Shown: positions 8,787 through 17,196 of the stretch, piece by piece
How positions within the stretch are numbered: position 1 is the first letter of the stretch
Layout: every line of letters begins with the position of its first letter
Origin: HRBIN12 sp964447335
Lineage (GTDB): Bacteria > Actinomycetota > UBA4738 > HRBIN12
Direction of reading: 5' to 3'
Length of the DNA: 64,000 nucleotides
NCBI GenBank assembly: GCA_964447335.1
Contig: CAYUSA010000007.1
Span: 1 to 64,000 of the forward strand
The notes under the pieces: model-generated
The model's database searches: none
What the model saw: the letters and a program-made list of their open reading frames with translations, nothing else
Told to the model about the DNA's origin: nothing
Made by a program: the position numbers and the translations under genes

Positions 8787-9467
8787 CTACGTGTCGTCCA
8801 CGCAGCCGACGACCTGCTCGGGCAGCCCCGCGATCTCCAGGCCTCCGCCGCCCTTCACGAAGTCGTACGGGATGCCCTCCCACAGGCCCGGGAGCCCCGG
8901 ATGGCCCTTCGCCTGCGTGTCGGCGCTGTCGAACTGGAACCCGACCCAGTCCGGCGAGCGCCAGCCTCGGGTGTCGTACGGCGCGGCGGCGGCGACGCCG
9001 CGGCCGAACCGTCGGGACTCGACGAGGAACCGCCCCTGGAAGGCGGGGTCGCGCTCGGCGTAGAGCTTCACGTACCAGCGATCGATGGTCAGCAGGTAGC
9101 CCTTGTCCGAGGGCGGCGACTCCGGCCCCTGGAAGTACCGGATCTCGACCACCGCGAGCGGTCCCTTCACGCCGGTCGTCCGGCGGATCACGCCGAGCGT
9201 CTGCAGGTACGCGGGGGTGCCCTCCTCCGGCGCCGTCCACCCGTTCACGCAGTCCATCGCGGCGGGACCGCTCGTCGGCGGCGTCTCCTCGGGCCGCGCG
9301 GGGGGCGTGACCGAGGGCGTCGCGACCGAGGTCGCGGTCGGAGAGACCGGCGGTGGCGGCGTCGTCGCGCTCGGCGTCACGCGGTCCCCGCCGTCGCCGC
9401 CGCACGCGACGAGCGCGAGGGCCGTCGCGGTGGCGAGCACGAGCGGTCGGAACCGACGCGGAAGCAC
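8787..9467 (-). CDS. Hypothetical lipoprotein
   Basis: No known domain is recognised in this 226-residue protein. The N-terminus is a lipoprotein signal (RRFRP, then a hydrophobic helix, then lipobox LVAC with Cys near residue 20). A ~50-residue Thr/Pro-rich linker (TPPPPVSP, TPPARPEETPP) follows, then a folded-looking domain of about 155 residues with two Cys (MDCVNGW and VVGCVDDT) that could form a disulfide linking its ends. The mature protein would sit on the outer face of the membrane. Start GTG 9467 has AGGAG 5 bases upstream; a possible -10 TATCCT lies at 9495-9500 (minus). It is divergent from the Tat phosphoesterase gene. Confidence 0.75.
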   Translation of the reverse strand: MLPRRFRPLVLATATALALVACGGDGGDRVTPSATTPPPPVSPTATSVATPSVTPPARPEETPPTSGPAAMDCVNGWTAPEEGTPAYLQTLGVIRRTTGVKGPLAVVEIRYFQGPESPPSDKGYLLTIDRWYVKLYAERDPAFQGRFLVESRRFGRGVAAAAPYDTRGWRSPDWVGFQFDSADTQAKGHPGLPGLWEGIPYDFVKGGGGLEIAGLPEQVVGCVDDT

Positions 9468-9520
9468 GAGAACTCCTGGGGAACGGGCCACGGCAGGATA
9501 CCGTCCGGTCGATCCCTTGG

Positions 9521-9526
9521 TAGGTT
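9521..9526 (+). promoter_or_regulatory. Candidate -10 box TAGGTT, leaderless start of phosphoesterase gene
   Basis: TAGGTT ends 10 bases before the ATG at 9537. No ribosome binding site precedes that ATG, so the transcript would begin at or just before the start codon. The 69-base region is shared with the divergent lipoprotein gene, whose candidate -10 (TATCCT, minus strand) is at 9495-9500. Confidence 0.45.
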
Positions 9527-9536
9527 GGACCGACCG

Positions 9537-11021
9537 ATGGCAGGCCCGCACGAGGAGCAGTGTCCGCTCGGCTTCCGGAACCCCGAGTCCGAGGCCGATC
9601 CCGCGTACCGGCGGCTCGAGCACGATCGCGCGCCGGGTTTCACGTTCTCGCGCCGCGGGTTCCTCACGACCTCGGGACTCGCGCTCGCCGGGGCGACGAT
9701 GGTCGCGTGCACCGGCGGGGGGCGCAAAGCACCGGTCGTCACGCCCTCGGCGACCGCGACCGTCACCGCGACCGAGACCCGGTGGCCGATCAAGCGCGCG
9801 ATCTACCTGATGATGGAGAACCGCAGCTACGACAACCTCTTCGGACGGTTCCCCGGCGCGAACGGCGCGACCGTCGGCGTGATGAACGGGCAGGAGGTGC
9901 CGCTCGCGGACTGCCCGCATTGGCTCCCCGGCGACATCCCACACGACCGCGCCGCGCATCTCAACGACGTGAACGAGGGCGCGTACGACGGCTTCGGCCT
10001 CGGGCAGTTCGGCGACCCGTGGGCCTACACGCAGTTCGCGGGCGATCGCGTCCCGAACTACTGGCAGCTCGCGCGCGACTACGTGCTGTCCGACAACTTC
10101 TTCGCCTCGGTCGGCGGGCCCTCGTTCCCGAACCACTTCTTCTTCGTGGCGGGTCAGTCCGGTGGGGCCCTCGACAACCCGGAGAACATCGAGGTCCGCT
10201 TCGACGACGGGAACAAGAAGTTCAAGAGCTGGGGCTGCGACGCGGTCGGCGAGAACGTGTTCGTGTTCGTGAAGGACGAGCAGGGGAACCTGGCGAAGCA
10301 CGACACATGCTTCAACTTCAAGACCGTCCCCGAGCAGCTCGAGGAAGCCGGGGTGCCGTGGGCGTACTACTCCGCCGGCAAGTACCAGACCGGCTACTTC
10401 TGGAACGCGCTGAACGGGGTCTCCGGCGTGTACCACACCGACCTGTGGCGTCCCGAGCGCATCCGCGCCGTCGACAAGCTGCCGGACGACATCCGGGCGG
10501 GCCGGCTGCCCTCGGTCACGTGGGTGACGCCGCGGTTCGAGCTCTCCGACCACCCGCCCGAGAGCACCTGCTTCGCGCACGACTGGCTGACCGACGTCGT
10601 GAACGCGGTGATGACGAGCGACGGGTGGGAACACACCGCGCTGTTCGTCACGTGTGACGAGTGGGGCGGATTCTACGACCACGTCCCACCGCCCGAGGTC
10701 GACGACGTCGGCCTCGGCTTCCGCGTGCCGATGCTCGTCATCAGCCCGTACGCGAAGAAGGGCCTCGTCGACGACCTCGAGGGCGAGTTCTCCTCCCCGC
10801 TCAAGTTCATCGAGGACAACTGGGGCCTGCCGTACCTCACGAAGCGGATCGAGCGCACCCACAACTACGAGCACGTCTTCGACTTCGGGCGCAACCCGCG
10901 CACGGACGCACAGCCGCTGCCGAAGCTCGGATCCTGCTACGGCACCCCGTGGGAGTTCCCCGGCGCCGACTATCCCGGCTGGCCGCAGGACACGACCCCC
11001 GATCCGACCCAGTTCGTCTAG
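9537..11021 (+). CDS. Tat-exported phosphoesterase (phospholipase C / acid phosphatase family, PF04185)
   Basis: A 494-residue secreted hydrolase of phosphate mono- or diesters. The N-terminus carries a twin-arginine signal (SRRGFLTTS) followed by a hydrophobic stretch and a lipobox-like MVAC, so export folded through Tat and lipid anchoring are likely. Family motifs: MMENRSYDNLFGRF near residue 91 and, near 373, CDEWGGFYDHVPPPE with VPMLVISPYAKKG; these hold the metal-binding and catalytic Asn/Asp/His residues of the phospholipase C/acid phosphatase fold. A paralogue at 62374-63729 shares the layout. Substrate (phospholipid or small phosphoester) is not determined by sequence. Confidence 0.9.
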   Translation: MAGPHEEQCPLGFRNPESEADPAYRRLEHDRAPGFTFSRRGFLTTSGLALAGATMVACTGGGRKAPVVTPSATATVTATETRWPIKRAIYLMMENRSYDNLFGRFPGANGATVGVMNGQEVPLADCPHWLPGDIPHDRAAHLNDVNEGAYDGFGLGQFGDPWAYTQFAGDRVPNYWQLARDYVLSDNFFASVGGPSFPNHFFFVAGQSGGALDNPENIEVRFDDGNKKFKSWGCDAVGENVFVFVKDEQGNLAKHDTCFNFKTVPEQLEEAGVPWAYYSAGKYQTGYFWNALNGVSGVYHTDLWRPERIRAVDKLPDDIRAGRLPSVTWVTPRFELSDHPPESTCFAHDWLTDVVNAVMTSDGWEHTALFVTCDEWGGFYDHVPPPEVDDVGLGFRVPMLVISPYAKKGLVDDLEGEFSSPLKFIEDNWGLPYLTKRIERTHNYEHVFDFGRNPRTDAQPLPKLGSCYGTPWEFPGADYPGWPQDTTPDPTQFV

Positions 11022-11080
11022 ACCAGGCGCGCCCGGTGCGCCGACCCGCCGATTTGACCGGTGAACACCGCTGGCGCATA

Positions 11081-11103
11081 CTTCCTTTCGGTCTGAAAGG
11101 AAG
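11081..11103 (+). promoter_or_regulatory. Inverted repeat overlapping the ribosome site of the ROK regulator; candidate operator
   Basis: Perfect 9-base arms CTTCCTTTC and GAAAGGAAG are separated by GGTCT. The right arm contains the ribosome binding site GGAAGG, 5 bases before the ATG at 11109. The TTTC-N7-GAAA core resembles operators of NagC/Mlc-type ROK repressors, so autoregulation is likely. As RNA the same repeat would form a hairpin hiding the ribosome site. Confidence 0.6.
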
Positions 11104-11108
11104 GCCGC

Positions 11109-12284
11109 ATGGACCACTCGGTCACGATCCTCGAGGTGCTGCGACAGCGGCTGGAGGCATCGCGCGGAGAGCTCGCGGAGCTGACCGGTCTGTCCGCCGC
11201 CACCATCAGCCGCGCGATCGCGAGACTGCGGCGCGAGGGCCTCGTCGACGAGCGGGCGGGCGATCCCCCGGGGATCGGCCGCCCCCCTCGCATCGTCCGC
11301 CTGCGCACGGACGCGGCCTACGTGCTTGGGATCGACGCCGGAAGCTCGCGGATCAGGGCGGTGGTCACGGATCTGGATGGTTCGATCCGCGCCTCGGCGA
11401 CCAGCGTCGTGCGCCGTACCCGCGACGCGATGTCGGTCGTGGAGGCCATCGTCCGCACGGCGGAGCAGGCTCGCGGCGAGGTCGCACGGCGTCCCGTGCT
11501 CGCGGCCGCCGCCGGCGTGTCGGGGATCGTCGACCGGCTCGCGGGACGGGTGCTCCTTTCCCCCGACCTCCCCGGCCTGCAGGGTGAAGCGCTCGGGAGC
11601 CGGCTCGAGGAGCTCCTCGGCCTGCCGACCGCGATCGACAACGACGACCTCCTCGCGGCCGTCGGCGAAGCGGCGTTCGGAGCTGCGAAGGGATGCTCGG
11701 ACGTCGTCTTCCTTTCCCTCGGCTACGGCCTCGGCGCCGGGATCATCGTGGACGGCCGGCCGGTTCGCGGCTCGAGCTCGTCCGCCGGAGCGATCGCCTT
11801 CCTGACACCCGGCCGGTTGGAGGATCGAGCGTCCGGACGGGCGATCCCGACTCGGTACCTCGATCGGGTCGCCAAGCGACGATCCCGCAACACGATCCAG
11901 CAGACCGCCAAGATCGACGCCGAGGAGGTGGTCCGGCGAGCCGGGCAGGGCGATGCCGTGGCGGAGGCCGTCGTCCGGAGCGTCATCGACGCCCTCGGCA
12001 ACCTGGTGGTGAACGTCGCCGCGCTCCTGGACCCCGAGGTCATCGTGCTCGGAGGCGGCCTCACGCAGGGCGGACGGGACTTCGTGGAACCGCTCGAGGA
12101 ACGGCTCCGCAACGCGGTCCCCTACCCGCCGAGGCTCGCGCGATCCACGCTCGGCGACGACGCGGTCGCTCGCGGAGCCGCCGTCCTTGCCCTCAGCATC
12201 GCGAAGCACCGACTCGCAGACCGCGATGGCACGTCAACCCGCACGCCCGACCCCCGGCGGATCGGGGTGCTCGAGCTCGTCTAG
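11109..12284 (+). CDS. ROK family transcriptional regulator
   Basis: First gene of the 11-20.4 kb operon and its probable repressor. Residues ~5-50 form a winged helix-turn-helix (GELAELTGLSAATISRAI as recognition region, wing around LRREGLVDE). Residues ~75-380 are the ROK domain, beginning LGIDAGSSRIRAVV and retaining IDNDD and VIVLGGG. The zinc motif CxCGxxGCxE and the GExGH sugar-contact segment are absent: the region reads SSAGAIAFLTPGRLEDR with no Cys. Loss of these suggests that the ligand is not a sugar, which fits an operon for an amino compound or peptide. ATG 11109 lies directly after a 23-base inverted repeat likely to be its own operator. Confidence 0.9.
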   Translation: MDHSVTILEVLRQRLEASRGELAELTGLSAATISRAIARLRREGLVDERAGDPPGIGRPPRIVRLRTDAAYVLGIDAGSSRIRAVVTDLDGSIRASATSVVRRTRDAMSVVEAIVRTAEQARGEVARRPVLAAAAGVSGIVDRLAGRVLLSPDLPGLQGEALGSRLEELLGLPTAIDNDDLLAAVGEAAFGAAKGCSDVVFLSLGYGLGAGIIVDGRPVRGSSSSAGAIAFLTPGRLEDRASGRAIPTRYLDRVAKRRSRNTIQQTAKIDAEEVVRRAGQGDAVAEAVVRSVIDALGNLVVNVAALLDPEVIVLGGGLTQGGRDFVEPLEERLRNAVPYPPRLARSTLGDDAVARGAAVLALSIAKHRLADRDGTSTRTPDPRRIGVLELV

Positions 12285-12300
12285 GAAGGAGGAGGTGTCC

Positions 12301-13641
12301 ATGCCCGAACTGCGAACGGCTCGCTCGCAGTCCCTCTACGCGGAAGCCCAGAAGGTGATCGCCGGCGGCGTGAACAGCGGCGCCCGCGGTCCCGCAGCCG
12401 GGTGGGTTCCGGGTCCGCCGGTGGTCGACCACGGCTCTGGTCCGTACCTGTGGGACGTCGATGGCAACCGGTACATCGACTACCTGCTCGCACTGGGCCC
12501 GATGATCCACGGCCACGCGCATCCGCACATGACCGAGGCCGTCACGGCCGCGATCCGGGACATCGGCACGATGTTCGCGCTCCCCTACGAGCTGGAGGCG
12601 GAGGCCGCCCGGCGGATCACCGCCGTGGTCCCCTCGGCCGAGCTCGTCCGGTTCTCGAACTCGGGCACCGAGGCCGTCCTCCACGCGACGAGGATCGCCC
12701 GCGCCGCGACCGGACGCGACGTCGTCATGCGGTTCGAGGGGCAGTACCACGGGTGGGCCGACCAGCTCGAGTGGAGCCACCACCCGCCGCTCGACGCCGC
12801 CGGTCCGCACGAGCGCCCGAACGCGATCCCCGGCTCGAAAGGGATCCCGGCCGCGATCGGCCCCACGCTCGCCGTCATGCCCTGGAACGACGCCGAGGTC
12901 GTCGAGGCCTTCATGCGTGAGCGCGGGAACGAGGTGGCGGCGATCCTCACCGAGCCAATCATGGGCAACACGGGCGTCATCCCGCCGAAGCCCGGCTACC
13001 TGGAGGCGCTTCGGCGCATCGCGACCGAGCACGGCGCGGTCCTGATCTTCGACGAGGTCATCACCGGGTTCCGGGTGGCGCTCGGCGGCGCCCAGGCCAA
13101 GTACGGGGTGACACCGGACCTGACCACGATGGCGAAGGCGCTCGGCGGCGGGTTCCCCGTGTCCGCGATCGTGGGACGCCGGGACCTCATGGAGCTCGTG
13201 TCCGAGGGCGAGGTGCTCCACGCGGGCACCTACAACGCGAGCGCGCTCGCGATGGCCGCGGTGTGCGCGTCGATCGACCTGCTCTCGGAGCCGGGCACGC
13301 ACGAACGGCTCTTCGCCCGGGCCGAACGGCTGATGGAGGGGTTCCGCGGGATCTTCGCGGCCCGCGGCATCCCGGTCCAGGTGCAGGGCGTCGGGCCGAT
13401 GTTCCAGGTCTGGTTCAGCGAGACGCCGATCCACGGCTATCGGGACGCGGCGCCGCACCTGAACTCGCCGAAGTACGCGGCCCTCGCGCTCGCCCTGCAC
13501 GAGCGGGGCGTGATGGTGCACCCGAGCAACATCGAGCTCTGGTTCGTCTCCACCGTGCACACCGAGGACGACGTCGACGCGACCCTGACGGCGTTCGAGG
13601 ACGCGGTGGCGGCCACGGCGAGCGATCTCGCGTCGGGATGA
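12301..13641 (+). CDS. PLP-dependent class III aminotransferase (glutamate-1-semialdehyde aminomutase-like)
   Basis: A 446-residue fold-type I PLP enzyme. Family motifs: NSGTEAVLHATRIAR for phosphate binding, FDEVITGFR with the Asp that contacts the pyridine nitrogen, and the Schiff-base Lys in TMAKALGGGFP. It resembles HemL, but no tetrapyrrole genes are near. It lies between a ROK regulator and a peptide importer, which argues for a catabolic transaminase or aminomutase acting on an imported omega- or beta-amino compound. Start ATG 12301 has a strong AGGAGGAGGT site. Gaps of 16 and 14 bases to its neighbours support a single operon. Confidence 0.88.
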   Translation: MPELRTARSQSLYAEAQKVIAGGVNSGARGPAAGWVPGPPVVDHGSGPYLWDVDGNRYIDYLLALGPMIHGHAHPHMTEAVTAAIRDIGTMFALPYELEAEAARRITAVVPSAELVRFSNSGTEAVLHATRIARAATGRDVVMRFEGQYHGWADQLEWSHHPPLDAAGPHERPNAIPGSKGIPAAIGPTLAVMPWNDAEVVEAFMRERGNEVAAILTEPIMGNTGVIPPKPGYLEALRRIATEHGAVLIFDEVITGFRVALGGAQAKYGVTPDLTTMAKALGGGFPVSAIVGRRDLMELVSEGEVLHAGTYNASALAMAAVCASIDLLSEPGTHERLFARAERLMEGFRGIFAARGIPVQVQGVGPMFQVWFSETPIHGYRDAAPHLNSPKYAALALALHERGVMVHPSNIELWFVSTVHTEDDVDATLTAFEDAVAATASDLASG

Positions 13642-13655
13642 AGGGGGGTAGATAG

Positions 13656-15293
13656 ATGCGAACACGCAGGGTCTTGGGCGCCACGATCGGGGCGCTCCTG
13701 TTGGTGACGTCGCTCGCGACGGCGTGCACGAGGGACGAAGGAGGAGGCGCGGCACGGACCACGCTCCGGGTGGGCTGGTCCTCCGAGCCCGACAAGATGA
13801 ACCCGCTCACGTCCTGGAGCACCGAGGCGTACGAGGTGCTCTCTCTCGTCTACGACAACCTGCTCGGCTACGACGAGAACCTGAAGACCGAGAACCAGCT
13901 CGCCGAGAGCTTCGAGTACTCGACCGACGGCCTGTCGATCACGTACCACCTGCGGCCGGACGTCACGTGGCATGACGGAGAGCCGTTCACGTCGGCCGAC
14001 GTGAAGTTCACGTTCGAGCTCATCAAGGAGGGGAGCCTCGGCGCCTACGCCCAGTGGCTCACCGGGATGACCGGGGTGGACACGCCCGACGACCAGACCG
14101 CGGTGGTGTCCTTCGACGCGCCGCAGGCGTTCAACCCCGGCCTCGCGATCCCTATCGTGCCGGAGCACATCTGGTCGGCCGTCCCCGCGGACGAGCTCAA
14201 GAAGTTCCCGAACGACACGCCGGTCGGCACGGGGCCGTACCGCCTCGTCGAGTGGAAGCAGGGAGAGACGGTCACCCTCGAGCGGAACCCCGACTGGTGG
14301 GGCGACGCGCCGGCCGCCAAGCGCATCGTGTTCGTCCTGTACGGCAACGAGGACGTCATGGCACAGGCGCTCCGCGCCGGCGAGGTGGACATCCTGACGG
14401 AGGTCCCGCCGACGATCTTCGACGGGCTCGTGGGCGCCGAGAACGTGAACGCGATCTCGCTCCCGTCGTTCTCGTTCCACCACATCGGGTTCAACGTGGA
14501 CACCGACCCGGCCTCGAGGGGCAACCCACTCCTCCTGGACCCGGTGATCCGCCGGGCGCTCAACTACGCGATCGACCGCGACCAGCTGGTCGAGCTCGCG
14601 CTCGCCGGCCACGGCCAGCCGGGGAGCGTGCTCCTGCCTCCGGCCTTCGGGGACTGGCAGTACCAGGTGACCGCCGAGGAGGAGATGAACGCCAACCCCG
14701 AAGCGGCCATCGCGCTGCTCGAGGACGCCGGCTACACGGACACCGACGGGGACGGCGTACGGGAGAGCCCCGATGGTGCCCCGCTCGAGTTCCGCCTCAT
14801 CGCGATCGAGTCCACGACGGTGGACGTCCGGGCCGCGGAGCTGTTCCGTGACGCCGCGTCCGAGGTCGGCATCAAGCTCGACCTGCAGACGATGGACGAG
14901 AACACGCTCGGGGACATCGTCTACAACCTCAAGGACCCGGACTGGGACATCTTCGTGTGGGGCTGGGACTCCGGCGTGGCCGATCCCGACTACATGCTCG
15001 GCATCGTCCTCTGCAGCCAGATCGGCGGCAACAACGACGTCTTCTACTGCGATCAGGGGTACGACGCGCTGTACGACCAGCAGGCGACGACCGTCGAGGA
15101 AGCCGCACGGATGCCGATCGTGCATCAGATGCAGCAGATGTTCTACGAGTCGGGCGTCTACATCGTGATGTGGTACCAGGACAAGCTCCAGGCCTACCGG
15201 ACCGACACCTGGGAGGGCTGGACGGAGACCCCCGGAGGGATCGTCTTCAACTTCACCCGAGACAACTACCTGAACGCGACACCCGTGGCGTGA
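13656..15293 (+). CDS. Peptide/nickel-type ABC transporter, substrate-binding lipoprotein
   Basis: A 545-residue solute-binding protein of family 5 (DppA/OppA). The N-terminus (MRTRRVLGATIG, hydrophobic helix, lipobox ATAC) marks a lipoprotein facing outside. The mature part starts with TTLRVGWSSEPDKMNP and contains the characteristic RPDVTWHDGEPFTSADV segment and the GTGPYRLVEW hinge. Such proteins deliver peptides, but family members also take opines, nickel chelates and oligosaccharides. It is the first of five consecutive genes encoding a complete importer, placed after a transaminase and before a peptidase, so an amino-containing substrate is likely. GGGGG before the ATG serves as ribosome site. 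Confidence 0.92.
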   Translation: MRTRRVLGATIGALLLVTSLATACTRDEGGGAARTTLRVGWSSEPDKMNPLTSWSTEAYEVLSLVYDNLLGYDENLKTENQLAESFEYSTDGLSITYHLRPDVTWHDGEPFTSADVKFTFELIKEGSLGAYAQWLTGMTGVDTPDDQTAVVSFDAPQAFNPGLAIPIVPEHIWSAVPADELKKFPNDTPVGTGPYRLVEWKQGETVTLERNPDWWGDAPAAKRIVFVLYGNEDVMAQALRAGEVDILTEVPPTIFDGLVGAENVNAISLPSFSFHHIGFNVDTDPASRGNPLLLDPVIRRALNYAIDRDQLVELALAGHGQPGSVLLPPAFGDWQYQVTAEEEMNANPEAAIALLEDAGYTDTDGDGVRESPDGAPLEFRLIAIESTTVDVRAAELFRDAASEVGIKLDLQTMDENTLGDIVYNLKDPDWDIFVWGWDSGVADPDYMLGIVLCSQIGGNNDVFYCDQGYDALYDQQATTVEEAARMPIVHQMQQMFYESGVYIVMWYQDKLQAYRTDTWEGWTETPGGIVFNFTRDNYLNATPVA

Positions 15294-15322
15294 GCCGGGA
15301 CTGAGGGATCGGGCAGGCCGCG

Positions 15323-16303
15323 ATGGGCGTGTTCAGGGCGGGCTACCTCCTGCGCAAGGCGGGGCAGCTCGCCATCACGCTCTTCGCGGTCATCACCTTC
15401 AACTTCCTGCTGTTCCGCGTGCTGCCGGGTGATCCCGTGCAGCTGATCGCACGGGCCGGGCACCTCACCCCGGAGGCGGCCGACCAGCTCCGAGCCACGT
15501 TCGGGCTGGATCGGCCGCTGCCGGTCCAGTACTGGTACTACCTGCGTCGCCTCTTCGCGGGGGACTTCGGCTTCTCGTACACGTACGGGCGCTCGGTCAA
15601 CGGCATCGTCGCCGAGCGCATGACCAACACGCTGATCCTGCTCGGCGCGGCGACGGTCCTCATCGTGCTGCTCGGGGTCGGGCTCGGGATCTTGGCCGCG
15701 GCCAGGCGGGACTCCAAGGTGGACTCCGGGCTCGTCGTGAGCTCGCTCGTGTTCTGGAGCTTCCCGACCTTCTGGACGGGGATGATCCTCTTGTTCCTGC
15801 TCGGCGTGTGGCTGCACGCGTTCCCGATCTCCGGGATGACGACGCCGGGCGCGGTCTACGCCGGGACGCTCGACCGATGGTCGGACATCGTGAGCCATCT
15901 GTTCCTGCCGACGATCACGCTCGCGCTCGTGGACATCGCGCAGTTCATCCTCATCACGCGGAGCTCGCTCGTCGACGTCCTCACCGAGGACTTCATCCTC
16001 ACCGCGAAGGCGAAGGGGCTCCCCCGCCGTCGAGTGATCTGGCGGCACGGGTTCCGCAACGCCCTCCTCCCGGTGATCACGGCGTCGGCCCTGTACATCG
16101 GCCTGGTGGTGGGCGGCGCGATCCAGGTCGAGACGGTCTTCTCCTACCCCGGGATGGGCCGCCTGATGTACGACGCCGTGCTGCGGCGCGACTACCCGAT
16201 CCTCGAGGCGTGCTTCCTGATCTTCGCGGTGACGGTGATCCTCGCGAACTTCGTGAGCGACCTCCTGTACCAGGTCCTCGACCCGAGGGTGCGGGAGACG
16301 TGA
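15323..16303 (+). CDS. Peptide-type ABC transporter permease (DppB-like)
   Basis: A 326-residue inner-membrane permease with about six transmembrane helices. It opens with LRKAGQLAITLFAVITFNFL and the conserved FRVLPGDPV stretch found in nearly all DppB/OppB proteins. The cytoplasmic EAA-type loop (TAKAKGLPRRRVIWRHGFRN) that docks onto the ATPase is intact near residues 229-248. The TGA stop overlaps the next ATG in TGATG, coupling the two permeases. Start ATG 15323 follows GGCAGG; only 29 bases separate it from the binding-protein gene. Confidence 0.93.
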   Translation: MGVFRAGYLLRKAGQLAITLFAVITFNFLLFRVLPGDPVQLIARAGHLTPEAADQLRATFGLDRPLPVQYWYYLRRLFAGDFGFSYTYGRSVNGIVAERMTNTLILLGAATVLIVLLGVGLGILAAARRDSKVDSGLVVSSLVFWSFPTFWTGMILLFLLGVWLHAFPISGMTTPGAVYAGTLDRWSDIVSHLFLPTITLALVDIAQFILITRSSLVDVLTEDFILTAKAKGLPRRRVIWRHGFRNALLPVITASALYIGLVVGGAIQVETVFSYPGMGRLMYDAVLRRDYPILEACFLIFAVTVILANFVSDLLYQVLDPRVRET

Positions 16304-17196
16304 TGGCCGAGCCGGCGCGAGTGGAGGAGGGACTCGAGCGGCATGCCGCCGTGCGCCGGGCGTGGCGAGAGCTGTGGGGCGACGGCCTCGGCCGGACCGG
16401 GGTCCTGCTGCTGCTCCTCGTCACGGTCGTGGCCGTCGCCGGCCCGATGCTGTTCCCGTTCGACCCGAAGGCCGTCGGCGCGTCGTCCTCGGACATCTTC
16501 CAGCCACCCTCGGCGCCGCACTGGTTGGGAACGGACGAGCTCGGGCGGGACGTCTTCCGGCAGGTCCTGGCGGGGGCGCGGATCTCGCTCCTGGTCGGCC
16601 TGGTCGCCACCGCCATCTCGATGCTCGTGGGCTCGTTGATCGGCCTCGTGTCGGGCTACGCGGTCGGCAAGCTCGACGCCGTGATGATGCGCTTCACCGA
16701 CTTCTTCCTGGTCATCCCGACGCTGCCACTCGTGATCGCCCTCGCGGCGATCTTCGGGCAGAGCCTCGGGATCATCATCCTGGTGATCGGGCTCACCGGA
16801 TGGCCGGGGACGGCGCGGATCGTCCGCTCCCAGGTCCTATCCCTCCGGGAGCGGCAGTTCGTCACACGGATCCGCTCGTTCGGCGCCTCCGATCTGCGGA
16901 TCGTGGGCGTGCACATCCTGCCGAACGTCCTGCCGCTGATCTTCGCGAACACGGTGCTCGTCATCGCGGGCTCGATCCTGTCCGAGGCGACCCTCGCGTT
17001 CCTCGGTCTCGGCGACCCGGTCCACGTGTCGTGGGGCACGATGCTGCACTTCGCGTTCGTCACCGGCGCGACCGGCCGAGGCGCGTGGTGGTACTTCCTG
17101 CCGCCCGGCATCGGGATCGTGGTGGTCGTGCTCGGCTTCACGCTGATCGGGCACACGCTCGACCGGATCCTCAACCCTCGGCTGCGGGAGCGCTGA
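16303..17196 (+). CDS. Peptide-type ABC transporter permease (DppC-like)
   Basis: The 297-residue partner of the DppB-like permease. The N-terminal cytoplasmic tail leads into a first helix at ~28-50. The periplasmic start of the fold has the DppC hallmark PHWLGTDELGRDVFRQVLAGARIS. The EAA loop around LRERQFVTRIRSFGASD contacts the ATPases. Translation is coupled on both sides: its ATG overlaps the preceding TGA and its own TGA overlaps the ATG at 17196. The heterodimer of this protein and DppB forms the import channel. Confidence 0.93.
   Translation: MAEPARVEEGLERHAAVRRAWRELWGDGLGRTGVLLLLLVTVVAVAGPMLFPFDPKAVGASSSDIFQPPSAPHWLGTDELGRDVFRQVLAGARISLLVGLVATAISMLVGSLIGLVSGYAVGKLDAVMMRFTDFFLVIPTLPLVIALAAIFGQSLGIIILVIGLTGWPGTARIVRSQVLSLRERQFVTRIRSFGASDLRIVGVHILPNVLPLIFANTVLVIAGSILSEATLAFLGLGDPVHVSWGTMLHFAFVTGATGRGAWWYFLPPGIGIVVVVLGFTLIGHTLDRILNPRLRER

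Noticed and set aside
8787..12209. A 1140-residue minus-strand open frame through the phosphoesterase and ROK genes
   Set aside because: Only its last 226 codons (from GTG 9467) form a lipoprotein. The rest is Arg/Ala/Asp-rich shadow sequence opposite two well-supported genes.
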